Assembly: GCA_900466945.1 (NCBI GenBank)
Contig: UBNV01000006.1
Location: forward strand, 434,001-498,000
Source of the DNA: Hyphomicrobiales bacterium
GTDB taxonomy: Bacteria; Pseudomonadota; Alphaproteobacteria; Rhizobiales; Rhizobiaceae
Direction of reading: 5' to 3'
DNA: 64,000 bases
The notes below the pieces were generated by a model. The model made no database searches. It saw only the letters and a program-made list of their open reading frames with translations, and had not been told where the DNA came from. Position numbers and translations under genes: made by a program. The stretch's first letter is position 1; the number at the start of each line of letters is the position of its first letter. Shown here piece after piece: positions 45,749 to 54,106 of this stretch.

Positions 45749-46489
45749 TTACTCCGGCATCCGGTAGTCGACGATCTTGCCCTCTCGCACCACGTAGAGC
45801 TTGCCCGTTTCCGTCTGCTCCGGGGCGACGAGCGGCAGGAGTTTGGCGGCGACTTCCGATGGATGCGGTAGCGTGTCCGGATCTTCGCCCGGCATGGCTT
45901 GGGCGCGCATGGCGGTACGCGTCGCGCCGGGATCGACGGAGAGGATACGCAGCGGCAGCCGTTGCGTCTCGGCCGCCCAGGTACGCGCCAGCGCCTCAAC
46001 GGCGGCCTTGGAGGCGGAATAAGGCCCCCAGAAAGGGCGGCACTTATGGGCGGCGCCCGAAGACAGGATCAGCACACGGCCTTGGTCGGACTTCACGAGC
46101 ACCGGCTCCAGGGTGCGGATCAGGCGCCATGTGGCGGTGACATTGATCGTTATGACCTTGTCGAAGACCTTTGCCTCGACATGGCCGATCGGCGAGATGA
46201 CGCCGAGCACGCCCGCGTTGAGCACTGCAATGTCCAGCTGGCCCCAGCGCTCGAAGATGTGGCCGCCGAGCTGATCGATCGCCGCCATGTCCGAAAGGTC
46301 GAAGGGCACCAGCGTCGCGGTGCCGCCGACGGCCTTGATGGCGTCGTCGAGGTCTTCCAGACCACCCACCGTGCGGGCGCAGGCAATCACATGGGCGCCG
46401 GCCTTGGCGAGTTCGATCGCGGTGAAATAGCCGATGCCGCGCGAGGCGCCGGTGACGAGCGCGATCCGGCCCTTGAGGTCGATGGTCAT
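45749..46489 (-). CDS. Short-chain dehydrogenase/reductase
   Basis: A 246-residue classical SDR. The cofactor motif TGASRGIG is at about 13-20, NAGVLG near 92-97, the catalytic Ser region LILSSGAAHKCRP, and YSASKAAVEAL (Tyr and Lys) near 158-168. ATG 46489 (MTIDLKGRIALVTGAS) is the family-like start; the longer frame runs into purF. The substrate is not evident. In rhizobia an SDR commonly follows purF, as here (22-base gap), which fits the annotated context. Confidence 0.9.
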   Translation of the reverse strand: MTIDLKGRIALVTGASRGIGYFTAIELAKAGAHVIACARTVGGLEDLDDAIKAVGGTATLVPFDLSDMAAIDQLGGHIFERWGQLDIAVLNAGVLGVISPIGHVEAKVFDKVITINVTATWRLIRTLEPVLVKSDQGRVLILSSGAAHKCRPFWGPYSASKAAVEALARTWAAETQRLPLRILSVDPGATRTAMRAQAMPGEDPDTLPHPSEVAAKLLPLVAPEQTETGKLYVVREGKIVDYRMPE

Positions 46490-46511
46490 GGTCTGTCCTG
46501 TGCTTTTAAGC

Positions 46512-48002
46512 TCAGCCGTTGGCGGCGAGCATGCTTTCCTTGCGGCCCGGCTTTTCGCTCTCCTTGTCGACGAGGCGTGTCGGATAGTCGCCGGTGAAGT
46601 AGTGGTCGGTGAATTGCGGGTTTGCCGGATCACGCGGCTTGCCGCCGACCGCCTTGTAGAGGCCGTCAATCGAAAGGAAGGCGAGCGAGTCCGCACCGAT
46701 ATACTTCGCCATGGCCTCATCGCCCGCATATTGGTTGGCGAGCAGCTTGTCGCGATCGGGCGTATCGATGCCGTAGAAGTCCGGGTGGAAGATCATCGGG
46801 CTGGCGACGCGGATATGCACTTCCTTGGCGCCGGCATCGCGAATCATTTGCACGATCTTCAGGGAGGTCGTGCCGCGCACGATGGAATCGTCGACCAGCA
46901 CGACGCGCTTGCCCTCGATCATCGCCCGGTTGGCCGAATGCTTGAGCTTCACGCCAAAGGCGCGGATCTGCTGGGTCGGCTCGATGAAGGTACGGCCGAC
47001 ATAATGGTTGCGGATGATGCCGTATTCGAAGGGAATGCCGCTCTGCTGCGCATAGCCGAGGGCAGCAGGCGTGCCGCCATCCGGCACGGGCACGACAACA
47101 TCAGCTTCAACAGGTGCTTCAAGCGCGAGGTTCATGCCGGCATTCTTGCGGGTGGTATAAACGTTGCGACCTGCGACGACCGAGTCTGGCCGGGCGAAGT
47201 AGACATATTCGAACAGGCAGACGCGTTCCGGCTGCGGCCGCGCCGGCATGCGGGACTCGATGGTCACGGAGCCATCGGCCTGCGTTTCGCAGATGATCAC
47301 TTCGCCGTTCTTCACGTCGCGGACGAATTTCGCGCCAATGATGTCGAGCGCACAGGTCTCCGAACAGAAGATCGGCTTGCCGTCGAGCTCGCCCATGACC
47401 AGCGGCCGGATGCCGATCGGGTCGCGGGCGGCGATCAGCTTGGTGCGGGTAAGCGCGATCATCGCATAGCCGCCTTCCATCTGGCGGATGGCGTCGATGA
47501 AGCGGTCGGTGGTCGAGGCATGGCGCGAGCGGGCGATGAGATGCAGCACGACTTCGGTATCCGACGTCGACTGGCAGATGGCGCCGGTCGCGATGATCTG
47601 GCGGCGGAGCGTCAGGCCGTTGGTGAAGTTGCCGTTGTGGGCGATCGCGATGCCGCCTTCCTCGAGTTCGGCAAACAGCGGCTGGACGTTGCGCAGCGCC
47701 ACTTCGCCCGTCGTCGAGTAACGGGTATGGCCGATCGCCTGTGGGCCAGGCAGCTTCGCCAGGGTCACCGGGTTGGTGTAGTGGTCGCCGACCAGGCCCA
47801 TATGCTTTTCGGTGTAGAACTGCCGCCCGTCGAAGGAGACGATGCCGGCTGCTTCCTGGCCGCGATGCTGGAGGGCATGGAGACCAAGGGCGGTCAGCGT
47901 CGAGGCATCCGGATGCCCGAGGATCCCGAAGACCCCGCATTCCTCGTGATACTTGTCGTCATGGCTGCCATACACGACATAAGAAGGGCTGAACTGCTTC
48001 AT
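46512..48002 (-). CDS. purF: Amidophosphoribosyltransferase
   Basis: First step of purine synthesis: converts PRPP and glutamine to phosphoribosylamine. The 496-residue product has a 21-residue propeptide before the N-terminal nucleophile Cys22 (EECGVFGILG). The glutaminase domain follows (GLHALQHRGQEAAGI, RYSTTG, AHNGNFTN). The PRPP-binding loop VVLVDDSIVRGTTS is near residue 360. The 139 bases between cvpA and this gene contain a GC-rich hairpin (48106-48127). A radA-cvpA-purF order on one strand is seen. Confidence 0.97.
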   Translation of the reverse strand: MKQFSPSYVVYGSHDDKYHEECGVFGILGHPDASTLTALGLHALQHRGQEAAGIVSFDGRQFYTEKHMGLVGDHYTNPVTLAKLPGPQAIGHTRYSTTGEVALRNVQPLFAELEEGGIAIAHNGNFTNGLTLRRQIIATGAICQSTSDTEVVLHLIARSRHASTTDRFIDAIRQMEGGYAMIALTRTKLIAARDPIGIRPLVMGELDGKPIFCSETCALDIIGAKFVRDVKNGEVIICETQADGSVTIESRMPARPQPERVCLFEYVYFARPDSVVAGRNVYTTRKNAGMNLALEAPVEADVVVPVPDGGTPAALGYAQQSGIPFEYGIIRNHYVGRTFIEPTQQIRAFGVKLKHSANRAMIEGKRVVLVDDSIVRGTTSLKIVQMIRDAGAKEVHIRVASPMIFHPDFYGIDTPDRDKLLANQYAGDEAMAKYIGADSLAFLSIDGLYKAVGGKPRDPANPQFTDHYFTGDYPTRLVDKESEKPGRKESMLAANG

Positions 48003-48105
48003 GGCGAGGGCCTTTGCTCCGGGGACAGATGCAAGGATGCTGGGCTTCTAACGGCTAAGCCGCCGGTCTGTCCCGATCCGGCGGCATTGATATGGGTGAC
48101 GGTTC

Positions 48106-48127
48106 GCGCGGCACCTAGGCCGCGCGA
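48106..48127 (-). terminator. GC-rich hairpin between cvpA and purF
   Basis: CGCGCGGC (48106-48113) and GCCGCGCG (48120-48127) form an 8-bp stem around ACCTAG. No T tract follows on the minus strand. It is a weak terminator or attenuator candidate upstream of purF. Confidence 0.4.
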
Positions 48128-48141
48128 TGAACAGTGCGTTC

Positions 48142-48759
48142 TTAAGGTGTCGCCGGCTGCGCCGGGGTTTGCTCGGACGGGACCTGTTCAGCGGGAGCCT
48201 GCTCGGCAGATGCATTGTCGCCAGTGGCGTCTGCAGCAGGTTCTTCGCGGCCAAGGATGCGCTCACGGATCTGCGGCTCGATATCCTCGGGCAGAACGGC
48301 TTCGAGTTTTTCGACCAGCGAGTCCAGGAAAGGCTTGGACTTCGAATTGTTGACCCAGTCGGGGCGCTGTCCGGCATCGATCAGCCAGTTCCAGAAGGCG
48401 ACGGCGACGACGAGAAGCAGTAGGCCGCGGGCCGCGCCGAACAGGAAGCCGAGCGTTCGGTCGAGTGCGCCGATGCGGCTGTCGATAATGAAATCGGCAA
48501 TGCGGGAGGTGATGAAGGAAATGACGATCAGCGCAATCAGGAAGATGATGCCGGCGGAACCCGCAAGCGCGATGCGCTCGTCGCTGGTGTAGTTCATCAC
48601 ATAGGGCACGAGCAGGGGATAAAGGTAATAGGCGGCCGCCACCGAGCCTGCCCAGCTCGCGATGGACAGCACTTCACGCGAAAAGCCGCGCACCATCGCC
48701 AGCACCGCTGAAAACAGGACGACGCCGATGACGATACCGTCGAAAATAGTGATGGGCAT
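48142..48759 (-). CDS. cvpA: CvpA family membrane protein
   Basis: A 205-residue inner-membrane protein of the CvpA family. Four hydrophobic segments (about 5-25, 28-48, 60-85, 98-118) are followed by a cytoplasmic tail ending in an Ala/Glu/Pro-rich stretch. The FDGIVIGVVLFSAVLAMVRG start and the FSREVLSIASW motif are typical. CvpA is linked to colicin V production and envelope stress in E. coli; the role in rhizobia is not established. ATG 48759 is preferred to a TTG nine bases upstream. It usually precedes purF, as here. Confidence 0.9.
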   Translation of the reverse strand: MPITIFDGIVIGVVLFSAVLAMVRGFSREVLSIASWAGSVAAAYYLYPLLVPYVMNYTSDERIALAGSAGIIFLIALIVISFITSRIADFIIDSRIGALDRTLGFLFGAARGLLLLVVAVAFWNWLIDAGQRPDWVNNSKSKPFLDSLVEKLEAVLPEDIEPQIRERILGREEPAADATGDNASAEQAPAEQVPSEQTPAQPATP

Positions 48760-48845
48760 AAATACCAACTCCAGGGCCGCCGGCGAACCGGCATTGATGT
48801 CACCGCGAACCCGCCGGAACGCGTTGTCTCACGCGTCGGACCGGA

Positions 48846-50249
48846 TCAACCGTCCTCCTGATCTGCGGGGGCTTTCAGCCGGGAACCGGCGATCCGCGCC
48901 ACGAGATCGGGAAGGCTGTCCACTTCCCTCCATTTGCCCTTCGAACCCTTTGGCAGGTCCGGCGAGGCAGCCGGCAAGACCGCGGCGGAGAAACCAAGCT
49001 TTTCCGCCTCTTTCAGCCTTTGGGCCGTGTGGGCCACTGGCCTCACCGCCCCTGACAGGCTGACTTCGCCGAAATAGACGCAATCGGCCGGAAGGGCAAG
49101 ACCGGCCAGTGATGAAACCAGAGCCGAAGCGATCGCCATGTCGGCCGCCGGTTCGCTGATCCGGTAGCCGCCAGCGACGTTCAGGTAGACGTCATGCTGA
49201 CCGAGCCTGACCCCGCAATGCGCCTCCAATACCGCCAAAATCATGGCGAGGCGGGAGGAATCCCAGCCGACGACGGCACGACGCGGGGTGCCGAGTGAGG
49301 TAGCCGCCACCAGCGCCTGCACTTCGACGAGGATCGGCCGCGTGCCTTCCATGCCTGCAAAGACCGCAGCCCCCGGTGCCTTTTCATTGCGTTCACCGAG
49401 GAAAAGTTCGGAAGGGTTGGCGACTTCGCGCAGTCCTTTGTCCGACATTTCGAAGACGCCGATCTCGTCGGTCGGCCCGAAACGGTTCTTCACCGTGCGC
49501 AGGATGCGGTAGTGATGGCCGCGATCGCCTTCGAAATAGAGGACCGCATCGACCATGTGCTCGACGACACGGGGACCCGCGATCTGGCCCTCCTTGGTGA
49601 CATGGCCGACCAGCACCATGGTGGCGCCCGTCTGCTTGGCATAGCGGATCATCGCCTGCACGCCGGTGCGCACCTGGGTGACGGTGCCCGGTGCACTGTC
49701 GGCAGTATCACTCCACAGCGTCTGGATCGAATCGATGATGACCAGATCGGGCCGCTTGCCCTCGGAAATCGTGGCAAGGATGTCCTCGACATTGGTTTCG
49801 GCCGCAAGCAGTACGTCCGTATCGGCGGCTCCCAGCCGCTGCGCCCGGAGCCTGACCTGCGCGACCGCCTCTTCGCCAGAGACATAGATGACGCGATGGC
49901 CACGTCGCGATAGCGCCGCCGCCGCCTGCATCAGCAGCGTCGACTTGCCGATGCCGGGATCGCCGCCGATCAGCACGGCAGATCCTCGCACGAACCCACC
50001 CCCGGTCGCCCGGTCGAGTTCGCCCATCCCGGTCGGAATGCGCGGTGCCTCCTCGATCTCGCCGGAAAGCGCTGTGAGTGCGACGGCACGGCCCTTCTTC
50101 GGCACCTTGCCGGGACCGGAGCCGATTCCGCCCATCGGATCTTCCTCGACGATGGTGTTCCACTCGCCGCATCCATCGCATTTGCCCGCCCAGCGGGAAT
50201 GGACCGTGCCGCAGTTCTGGCAGACGAATTGGGTTTTGGCTTTGGCCAT
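48846..50249 (-). CDS. radA: DNA repair protein RadA
   Basis: RecA-like helicase that aids branch migration in recombination. The 467-residue product has an N-terminal C4 zinc finger (Cys10, 13, 24, 27), Walker A GGDPGIGKST (about 94-103), the RadA-specific VKNRFGPTDEIGVFEM motif (KNRFG), and a C-terminal Lon-like domain (about 300-440). It lies on the minus strand downstream of the parDE pair; the parE stop is three bases before its start. Confidence 0.95.
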   Translation of the reverse strand: MAKAKTQFVCQNCGTVHSRWAGKCDGCGEWNTIVEEDPMGGIGSGPGKVPKKGRAVALTALSGEIEEAPRIPTGMGELDRATGGGFVRGSAVLIGGDPGIGKSTLLMQAAAALSRRGHRVIYVSGEEAVAQVRLRAQRLGAADTDVLLAAETNVEDILATISEGKRPDLVIIDSIQTLWSDTADSAPGTVTQVRTGVQAMIRYAKQTGATMVLVGHVTKEGQIAGPRVVEHMVDAVLYFEGDRGHHYRILRTVKNRFGPTDEIGVFEMSDKGLREVANPSELFLGERNEKAPGAAVFAGMEGTRPILVEVQALVAATSLGTPRRAVVGWDSSRLAMILAVLEAHCGVRLGQHDVYLNVAGGYRISEPAADMAIASALVSSLAGLALPADCVYFGEVSLSGAVRPVAHTAQRLKEAEKLGFSAAVLPAASPDLPKGSKGKWREVDSLPDLVARIAGSRLKAPADQEDG

Positions 50250-50252
50250 GAA

Positions 50253-50561
50253 TTACGTATCGCTTTCAGGGAAGTCGTCGGGCGTGATGTTTTGGCGGCC
50301 ATGCACCACGCGTAGCACGGTGATCGCCTCATCAAAGATGGTTAAATAGATGCATCGGTTCTTGAAGGGAAAGGCCCTAAGTCCGGGGATGGATGATCGA
50401 GGAGCACCATTGATACCCAGCTCGGCGATCCACTCCATCTTTCTGTTGATTTCGTGCAGAAGACGTTTAGCGGCGATGGGGTCGAATTCGAGGATGTAGT
50501 CATAATGCGCGCGAAGATCGCGGAGTGCCCTTTTAGTCAGCACCAGACGACGTGCTCCCAT
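50253..50561 (-). CDS. parE: ParE-type toxin (RelE/ParE superfamily)
   Basis: A 102-residue toxin of the ParE family; family toxins poison DNA gyrase. The pattern LTKRALRDLRAHYDYILEFD, RLLHEINRKMEWIAELG and the C-terminal YLTIFDEAITVLRVVHGRQN match the family. ATG 50561 overlaps the antitoxin by 29 bases and has a GGGAGG site in the antitoxin coding sequence. The module lies between radA and alr. Activity is not shown by sequence alone. Confidence 0.85.
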   Translation of the reverse strand: MGARRLVLTKRALRDLRAHYDYILEFDPIAAKRLLHEINRKMEWIAELGINGAPRSSIPGLRAFPFKNRCIYLTIFDEAITVLRVVHGRQNITPDDFPESDT

Positions 50562-50808
50562 CCTCCCGTTCCTTCGGCATCCCCATGATGTAGGCCGTCA
50601 GTTCCGCTGCGCCGTCGAAGCTCATGACACGCCCCGCCTCAACGTCATCGATCCCTTCCTGGATGAGTACACGAAGAGTGGCTCCCTCCTTCTCTCGCAG
50701 AAGCGCAAGGCCTGCCGTGACCACCGCGTCAGCGCTCTGGTAGAAACCGGAATTCATCTGTTCCTCAACAAATTCAGCGTCCTGCTTGCTCAACTGAATG
50801 TTCGGCAC
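50533..50808 (-). CDS. parD: ParD-type antitoxin
   Basis: A 91-residue antitoxin with an N-terminal ribbon-helix-helix DNA-binding region (MPNIQLSKQDAEFVEEQMNS, GFYQSADAVVTAGLALLRE, about 1-40) and a helical toxin-binding tail. It should repress its own operon and neutralise ParE. The gene order antitoxin then toxin with a coding overlap is standard. The 72 bases upstream (50809-50880) separate it from the alr stop; no clear operator is seen. Confidence 0.85.
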   Translation of the reverse strand: MPNIQLSKQDAEFVEEQMNSGFYQSADAVVTAGLALLREKEGATLRVLIQEGIDDVEAGRVMSFDGAAELTAYIMGMPKEREDGSTSSGAD

Positions 50809-50880
50809 GGTGGACTCCGCTCAGTATTGGAAATGTGCAAGACTGGAACAATAGCAGAACAAATCAGGCCGCACCAGTCC

Positions 50881-52047
50881 TCAGTCATCGCCCTCGATAT
50901 AGAGCCGCTCATAGCGTAGGCCCATCCCGGTCAGCATTTCATAGCCGATCGTGCCGGCGGCGCGCGCCACGTCGTCGAGCGGCATGGAAAGTCCGAAGAG
51001 TTCCACATAGTCGCCGCTGCGCACGGCATTCCCGGGCAGATCGGTCACGTCGAAGATGGTCAGGTCCATGGTGACCCGCCCGACGACGGGCACGTGCTTG
51101 CCGGCGATGACGCCGTAGGCGCCGGGAACACCGGTCTCGCGCAAGGGAATGCCGGAGCCGGAGAGATTGCGCAGATAGCCATCGGCATAGCCGACGCTCG
51201 CAACCGCAAGCCTGCTGTCGCGGGAAAGCACATGGGTGGCGCCGTAAGAGACGCCATCGCCCGCTTTCGCCTCGCGAATTTGTAGGATGCGTGCTTCTGC
51301 CTTGACCACCGTCCGCATCGGGTTTTTCGCACCGTTCACGGCCTCGCCACCGTATAGAGCGATGCCGGGGCGGGTGAGATCGAAGTGATAGTCTGAACCG
51401 AGGAAGACGCCGGCTGATGCCGAGAGGCTGGAATCGATACCTTCGAAAGCGGCACTAACCGTCCGAAATTTCTCGACTTGTTGCCGGTTCATCGGTGACG
51501 ACGGGTCGTCGCCGCAGGCGAGGTGGCTCATGACGAGCACCGGGTCGAGGCTCGCCGGTCGCGAGACATCATCGACCAGCGCGATCGCTTCGGCCATTGG
51601 CAGGCCGAGACGGTTGAAGCCGGTGTCGACATGCAGCGCGCAAGGGTAGGGGCCGCGCTCGGTGAGCACCGCCATCCAGAAGGCAAGCTGCTCCTCTGAT
51701 GCGATCACCGGGACCAGGTCGTTCTCGAAGAAGATCTCTTCCTGGCCAGGCCAGATACCCGAGAGCACGAAGATGCGGGCCTCGGGCGCATAGGGGCGGA
51801 GTGTCGCTCCTTCCGCCGGCACGGCGACGAAGAAGTCGCGGGCACCGGCCCGGTAGAGTACCTGGCCGACATCCTCGATGCCAAGACCATAGGCATCCGC
51901 CTTGACGACGGCAGCCGCCCGCGCCTTGCCCGAGCGGCGTGCCATCTCTCGCCAGTTCTCGGCGATCGCCGAGAGATCCACGGTCAGGCGCAGCGGTGCC
52001 GAAAGAAACTCCTCCGGCGCGTCGAGAATGGTAAAACGGTCTGTCAT
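50881..52047 (-). CDS. alr: Alanine racemase
   Basis: PLP enzyme that makes D-alanine for peptidoglycan. The 388-residue product has the Schiff-base Lys in AVVKADAYGLG (Lys49), the HVDTGFNRLGLP motif, and GVSYGATHVLSRDS with the second catalytic Tyr. The start at ATG 52047 (MTDRFTILDAPEEF) is preferred; the longer frame to 52152 crosses into the divergent araC gene. Context: dnaB and rplI lie beyond the AraC/AzlCD insertion on the same strand. Confidence 0.95.
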   Translation of the reverse strand: MTDRFTILDAPEEFLSAPLRLTVDLSAIAENWREMARRSGKARAAAVVKADAYGLGIEDVGQVLYRAGARDFFVAVPAEGATLRPYAPEARIFVLSGIWPGQEEIFFENDLVPVIASEEQLAFWMAVLTERGPYPCALHVDTGFNRLGLPMAEAIALVDDVSRPASLDPVLVMSHLACGDDPSSPMNRQQVEKFRTVSAAFEGIDSSLSASAGVFLGSDYHFDLTRPGIALYGGEAVNGAKNPMRTVVKAEARILQIREAKAGDGVSYGATHVLSRDSRLAVASVGYADGYLRNLSGSGIPLRETGVPGAYGVIAGKHVPVVGRVTMDLTIFDVTDLPGNAVRSGDYVELFGLSMPLDDVARAAGTIGYEMLTGMGLRYERLYIEGDD

Positions 52048-52131
52048 GAAGGCTTCGGGTCGGTTGATCTCTGCGGCGACCCTAGCACTTTTCTTCAAGA
52101 CGAAAATGCGGCTGCCCGATATTATGCTGCT

Positions 52132-52995
52132 ATGCACAGTGTTTCGCAGCAAGAGGCGGCCGAAGCCAACCCGGTCTCACGGCAGGAGCAGACCCGCTTC
52201 TGGCGAGACGGGCGTTTCCGTGACATGGAGTGCCTGAGCGCGTCTTTCATCACCCACGAATTCTCGCCCCACTCGCACGACACCTTCTCGATCGGGGCGA
52301 TCGAGGTCGGTTGCCAGGTGGCCAGCATCCGCGGCATGCGCGAATACACGGGCCCCGGCGCGCTCTATCTGATCAATCCAGGCGAGGTGCATGACGGCCA
52401 ACCCGGTGCGCCGGAGGGTTATCGCTACCGGATGATCTATCCCGATGTCGCATTGCTGACCGACATCATCGAGGATGTGACAGGGCGTGCATTCAACGGC
52501 ATGCCGAGCTTCGGCCGGCAGTTGCTCACCGATCCGGAACTCGCGAGATCGTTCAACCTGGCCCACAGCCGGATCGAGGCCGGCGAGGTTGCGGCGCTTG
52601 AGGGCGAGGAGAGCATGTATTGTGTGATCGCTACCATGTTTGCGCGCCATGGCAGCGACATGATCCGCGCGCCTGATCACAACGAGCCGCTTGCCATGCG
52701 CCGCGTACGCGACTACATCGCCGCACATTTCGACGAGGAGATCGGTCTCGAAGCGCTGGCCAGAGTGGCAGGCCTCAGCCGTGCCCACATGATACGGGCG
52801 TTCCGCAAGCAGTACTTCATCACCCCGCATGCCTTCCAGACCGACATGCGCATCCGCCATGCCAGACATCTGCTGCGGATGGGCGCAACACCCTCTGATA
52901 CGGCGGCAGCCTGCGGCTTTGCCGACCAGGCCCACATGACCCGCCAGTTCAAGGCCCGGACCGGGCTTACGCCCGGCGTCTTTCGCGCCGGCTGA
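52132..52995 (+). CDS. AraC-family transcriptional regulator
   Basis: A 287-residue regulator with an N-terminal cupin (AraC_binding) domain (about 30-180; HEFSPHSHDTFSIGAIEVGC and LYLINPGEVHDGQ) and a C-terminal double helix-turn-helix (about 190-287; EEIGLEALARVAGLSRAHMI, ACGFADQAHMTRQFKARTG). It lies immediately before azlC and azlD on the same strand and is the likely regulator. Amino-acid sensing would be the expected input, by context only. Confidence 0.9.
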   Translation: MHSVSQQEAAEANPVSRQEQTRFWRDGRFRDMECLSASFITHEFSPHSHDTFSIGAIEVGCQVASIRGMREYTGPGALYLINPGEVHDGQPGAPEGYRYRMIYPDVALLTDIIEDVTGRAFNGMPSFGRQLLTDPELARSFNLAHSRIEAGEVAALEGEESMYCVIATMFARHGSDMIRAPDHNEPLAMRRVRDYIAAHFDEEIGLEALARVAGLSRAHMIRAFRKQYFITPHAFQTDMRIRHARHLLRMGATPSDTAAACGFADQAHMTRQFKARTGLTPGVFRAG

Positions 52996-53065
52996 TCACT
53001 TTCGTTCAAGACCCGGCGCCCGCGACCGCCTATCCCGGCGACCTGTGATCTGCAGGGGAGACGTT

Positions 53066-53767
53066 ATGACATCAGCGACACGCCTGGATCTGCGCCAGGG
53101 TTTTCAATCCATCCTTCCGCTTATGGTTGCGGTCGTGCCGATCGGCCTCGTCTTCGGCGCCGTGGCGGCCACCAAGGGGCTATCCGCGCTCGAGGCCATG
53201 CTGATGAGCGCGCTGGTCTTTGCCGGCGGCTCGCAATTCGTGGCGATGGACCTCTGGACCCACCCGGCGAGCATCGCGGCTCTCGGCACAGCCGCGCTTC
53301 TGGTCAACATCCGCCATGTCCTCATGGGGGCCTCGATCTCGCGGCACATGACGGAATTCTCCCGACGTCAGAAGGTCATGTCGATGCTCTTCCTCGCCGA
53401 CGAGATCTGGGCCGTGGCGGAGTTCCGCGCGCGCGGCCATCGGCTGACCCCAGCCTGGTTCTCAGGCGCCGCCTTGCCCTTTTACTTGGCCTGGGTCCTG
53501 TCGGGGCTCGTTGGGGCTCTGCTCGGAGCGATGGTCGGAGATCCGGCCGTGATTGCAATGGACTTCGTCTTCCCGGCCGTCTTCGTCATCCTGATTGCCG
53601 GCTTCTGGCGTGGCAGTGACACCGGACTGATCCTGGTCGGCAGCGGGGCTGCAGCCTTGCTCGTGCATCATTTCCTGCCGGGTGTCTGGTACATTCTGGG
53701 CGGCGCGCTTGGCGGGGTTGCCATGGCCGCAATAACCTCTCGCAGGGCGAGGGAGGTCCGCGTATGA
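53066..53767 (+). CDS. azlC: AzlC family permease
   Basis: A 233-residue inner-membrane protein of the AzlC/YgaZ family, the large subunit of a branched-chain amino acid exporter. Start MTSATRLDLRQGFQSILPLM, then PIGLVFGAVAATKGLSALEA (about 30-49), SALVFAGGSQFVAMDLW and LVNIRHVLMGASISRHM are family features. About six to seven membrane segments are present. ATG 53066 has AGGGGAG nine bases upstream; GTG 53045 is weaker. Its stop overlaps the azlD start by four bases. Confidence 0.9.
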   Translation: MTSATRLDLRQGFQSILPLMVAVVPIGLVFGAVAATKGLSALEAMLMSALVFAGGSQFVAMDLWTHPASIAALGTAALLVNIRHVLMGASISRHMTEFSRRQKVMSMLFLADEIWAVAEFRARGHRLTPAWFSGAALPFYLAWVLSGLVGALLGAMVGDPAVIAMDFVFPAVFVILIAGFWRGSDTGLILVGSGAAALLVHHFLPGVWYILGGALGGVAMAAITSRRAREVRV

Positions 53768-54066
53768 CCCTGGACCTGACGACCGTACTCGCCATCTTCG
53801 CCATGGCGGCGGCCACGATCTCGACCCGTATGGCGGGCTTGCTCGTCGGTCGACTTCTGAAGCTGTCGCCGAGCACAGAGGAGATACTCGGGGCAATCCC
53901 GCCCTCGGTCCTGATGGCCGTTGTGGCGCCGACCGCCTTTGCCACCGGTTGGGCCGAGACGATCGGATGCGCCGTGGTGGCACTGACTGCCACCCGCTTG
54001 CCGCTCTTGCCCGCCGCAGCGGGCGGTGTGCTGACGGTCGCCGTGCTGCGGGCGCAGGGCCTCTAG
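53764..54066 (+). CDS. azlD: AzlD family permease
   Basis: A 100-residue partner of AzlC, with three hydrophobic segments. Start MTLDLTTVLAIFAMAAATIS with the TRMAGLLVGR segment is typical of AzlD/YgaH. AzlCD exports branched-chain amino acids in the characterised cases; here it is inferred. ATGA overlap with azlC indicates translational coupling. A terminator hairpin lies 10 bases beyond. Confidence 0.9.
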   Translation: MTLDLTTVLAIFAMAAATISTRMAGLLVGRLLKLSPSTEEILGAIPPSVLMAVVAPTAFATGWAETIGCAVVALTATRLPLLPAAAGGVLTVAVLRAQGL

Positions 54067-54076
54067 CGGACATGGA

Positions 54077-54102
54077 AAAGGGCGCTGTGCGGGGCGCCCT
54101 TT
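54077..54102. terminator. Bidirectional terminator between azlD and dnaB
   Basis: AAAGGGCGC (54077-54085) and GCGCCCTTT (54094-54102) form a perfect 9-bp stem between the convergent azlD and dnaB genes. T-rich ends occur on both strands as part of the arms. Confidence 0.75.
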
Positions 54103-54106
54103 CATC

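Noticed and set aside
46434..48353. 639-codon open frame on the plus strand opposite the SDR, purF and cvpA genes
   Set aside because: It runs antisense to clear genes, its composition is dominated by Arg, Asp, His and Ala as expected from a mirrored high-GC frame, and it shows no domain motif.
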